NCBI RefSeq assembly: GCF_023653455.1
Contig: NZ_JAKEDR010000199.1
Span: forward strand, 1 to 5,436
Reading direction: 5' to 3'
DNA length: 5,436 nt
DNA from: Paraclostridium ghonii
Lineage (GTDB): Bacteria > Bacillota > Clostridia > Peptostreptococcales > Peptostreptococcaceae
Shown here: positions 4,686 to 5,436 of the stretch, in pieces
Layout of the letters: every line of letters begins with the position of its first letter
Numbering within the stretch: position 1 is the stretch's first letter
Notes under the pieces: model-generated
The model's input: the letters and a program-made list of their open reading frames with translations, nothing else
Database searches by the model: none
What the model was told of the DNA's origin: nothing
Position numbers and translations under genes: made by a program

Positions 4686-5436
4686 ATGCATAAAAAAGTT
4701 TTGGGGATATTAGGGACTACAGTATTATCTTTATCGGTATCGACTCAAGTATCGTTGGCTCACGAGGAACAAGGTTCAGAAAATTTAAAATCAAGTACTC
4801 AAGTTATACATGATTCTAATACAAATGCTTGGAAGAATATTGATGGAAAATTATACTACTTTGATGAAAATGGAGTAATGATAAAAGGGTGGCAAGAAAT
4901 AGAAGGAAAGAAATATTATCTTGATGAAAATGGAGTAATGTCAATAGGCTGGAAAGAAATAGAGGAGAAATGGTATTACTTTGATGAAAAAGGTACGATG
5001 CTAAAAGGATGGCAACAAATAGATGGATCTTCGTATTGTTTTGATGAAAGTGGAGTAATGATAAAAGGATGGCAAGAAATAGAGGGGAATAGGTATTATC
5101 TTGATGAAAATGGAGTAATGTCAAAAGGATGGAAACAAATCGATAGAAAATGTTATTACTTTGATGGAAAGGGAGTAATGATAAAAGGATGGCAAGAAAT
5201 AGAAGGAAAAACGTATTACTTTAATGAAAGTGGAGTAATGATAAAAGGATGGCAAGAAATAGAAGGAAAAAGATATCATTTTGATGGAAGTGGTGCAATG
5301 TCAAAGGGCTGGAAAGAAATAGACGGAAAGAGGTATTACTTTGATGAAAGTGGCGCAACGTCAAAAGGATGGAAAGAAATAGAAGGAAATAGATATTGCT
5401 TTGATGAAAGTGGAGTAATGCTAAAAGGGTGGAAAG
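4686..5436 (+). CDS. Secreted cell-wall-binding repeat protein, N-terminal part (cut by window edge)
   Basis: The frame is open from ATG 4686 to the right edge (250 codons, no stop). Residues 1-25 form a signal peptide: basic start MHKK, hydrophobic stretch, and probable cleavage after SLA at residue 25. After a polar linker (26-48) come ten full 20-residue repeats of the choline/cell-wall-binding type (CW_binding_1, as in choline-binding proteins, glucan-binding proteins and clostridial toxins), with Trp at 49, 69, 89 and so on to 249. A typical unit is WKEIDGKRYYFDESGATSKG. Such repeats stack as a solenoid and hold proteins to the cell surface or to sugars. No catalytic domain is seen; if there is one, it lies beyond the edge, giving an N-terminal binding region. 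Hydrolase, adhesin and toxin all remain possible. It is a separate transcription unit with its own leader. Confidence 0.88.
   Translation, partial: MHKKVLGILGTTVLSLSVSTQVSLAHEEQGSENLKSSTQVIHDSNTNAWKNIDGKLYYFDENGVMIKGWQEIEGKKYYLDENGVMSIGWKEIEEKWYYFDEKGTMLKGWQQIDGSSYCFDESGVMIKGWQEIEGNRYYLDENGVMSKGWKQIDRKCYYFDGKGVMIKGWQEIEGKTYYFNESGVMIKGWQEIEGKRYHFDGSGAMSKGWKEIDGKRYYFDESGATSKGWKEIEGNRYCFDESGVMLKGWK
4830..5436 (+). repeat. In-frame tandem array of 60-bp cell-wall-binding repeats, ten full units plus a partial
   Basis: Each unit is exactly 60 bp (20 codons from TGG to GGN), with no indels over the visible array. There is a higher-order period of three units (180 bp): 5044-5083 and 5224-5263 are identical over 40 bases, and the unit series ending MIKG, then MS-x-G, then a WK unit recurs three times. 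Neighbouring units can also be nearly identical (5172-5211 and 5232-5271 match over 40 bases), indicating recent duplication. The array continues past the window. Confidence 0.92.

Noticed and set aside
4816..5124. Minus-strand frame encoding LLHFHQ-type repeats
   Set aside because: It is simply the reverse complement of the 60-bp repeats of the plus-strand gene, with no ribosome site.
4830..5436. CRISPR array
   Set aside because: The repeats are contiguous 60-bp coding units, in frame, without unique spacers.

Overview
The window is strongly AT-rich, with clostridial-type gene starts (G-rich Shine-Dalgarno sites and frequent TTG starts), strictly anaerobic-looking Fe-S flavoproteins, and a secreted protein built of clostridial cell-wall-binding repeats. 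It fits a low-GC anaerobic Firmicute (Clostridium or Peptostreptococcaceae type). The species cannot be named from sequence alone.

Layout: (1) 1-38, a perfect 12-bp hairpin that ends a minus-strand gene. (2) 23-694 (minus), a seven-helix membrane protein resembling the YwaF/TIGR02206 group. (3) 695-897, a divergent intergenic region. (4) 898-1854 and 1885-3168 (plus), a two-gene operon. The first gene is a PyrK-like FAD/[2Fe-2S] electron-transfer protein with an extra Cys-rich N-terminus. The second is a GidA/TrmFO-like FAD oxidoreductase with a four-cysteine cluster. They look like two halves of an anaerobic redox system with unknown substrate. (5) 3185-4489, an apparently intact IS3-family (IS150-like) element, with orfA and orfB on the minus strand joined by a canonical A6G -1 frameshift site. 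(6) 4510-4685, a regulatory leader. (7) 4686 to the right edge, the start of a secreted protein with ten 20-residue cell-wall-binding repeats, cut by the window edge.

The most informative structure is the insertion sequence. Removing it and one copy of a 3-bp TTT duplication restores a textbook Rho-independent terminator (15-bp stem, TTTT loop, T7 tail) just after the flavoprotein gene, so the element landed in the terminator loop. Its ends carry a TTGACA and a TATAAT box that would form a consensus promoter only when the ends are joined in a circle. Transcripts entering from outside would fold so as to hide the orfA ribosome-binding site, whereas circle-junction transcripts would start just past the masking strand. 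The same TTGACA box, together with TATCTT from the terminator arm, now forms a possible outward promoter antisense to the flavoprotein operon. These regulatory readings are inferred from sequence.
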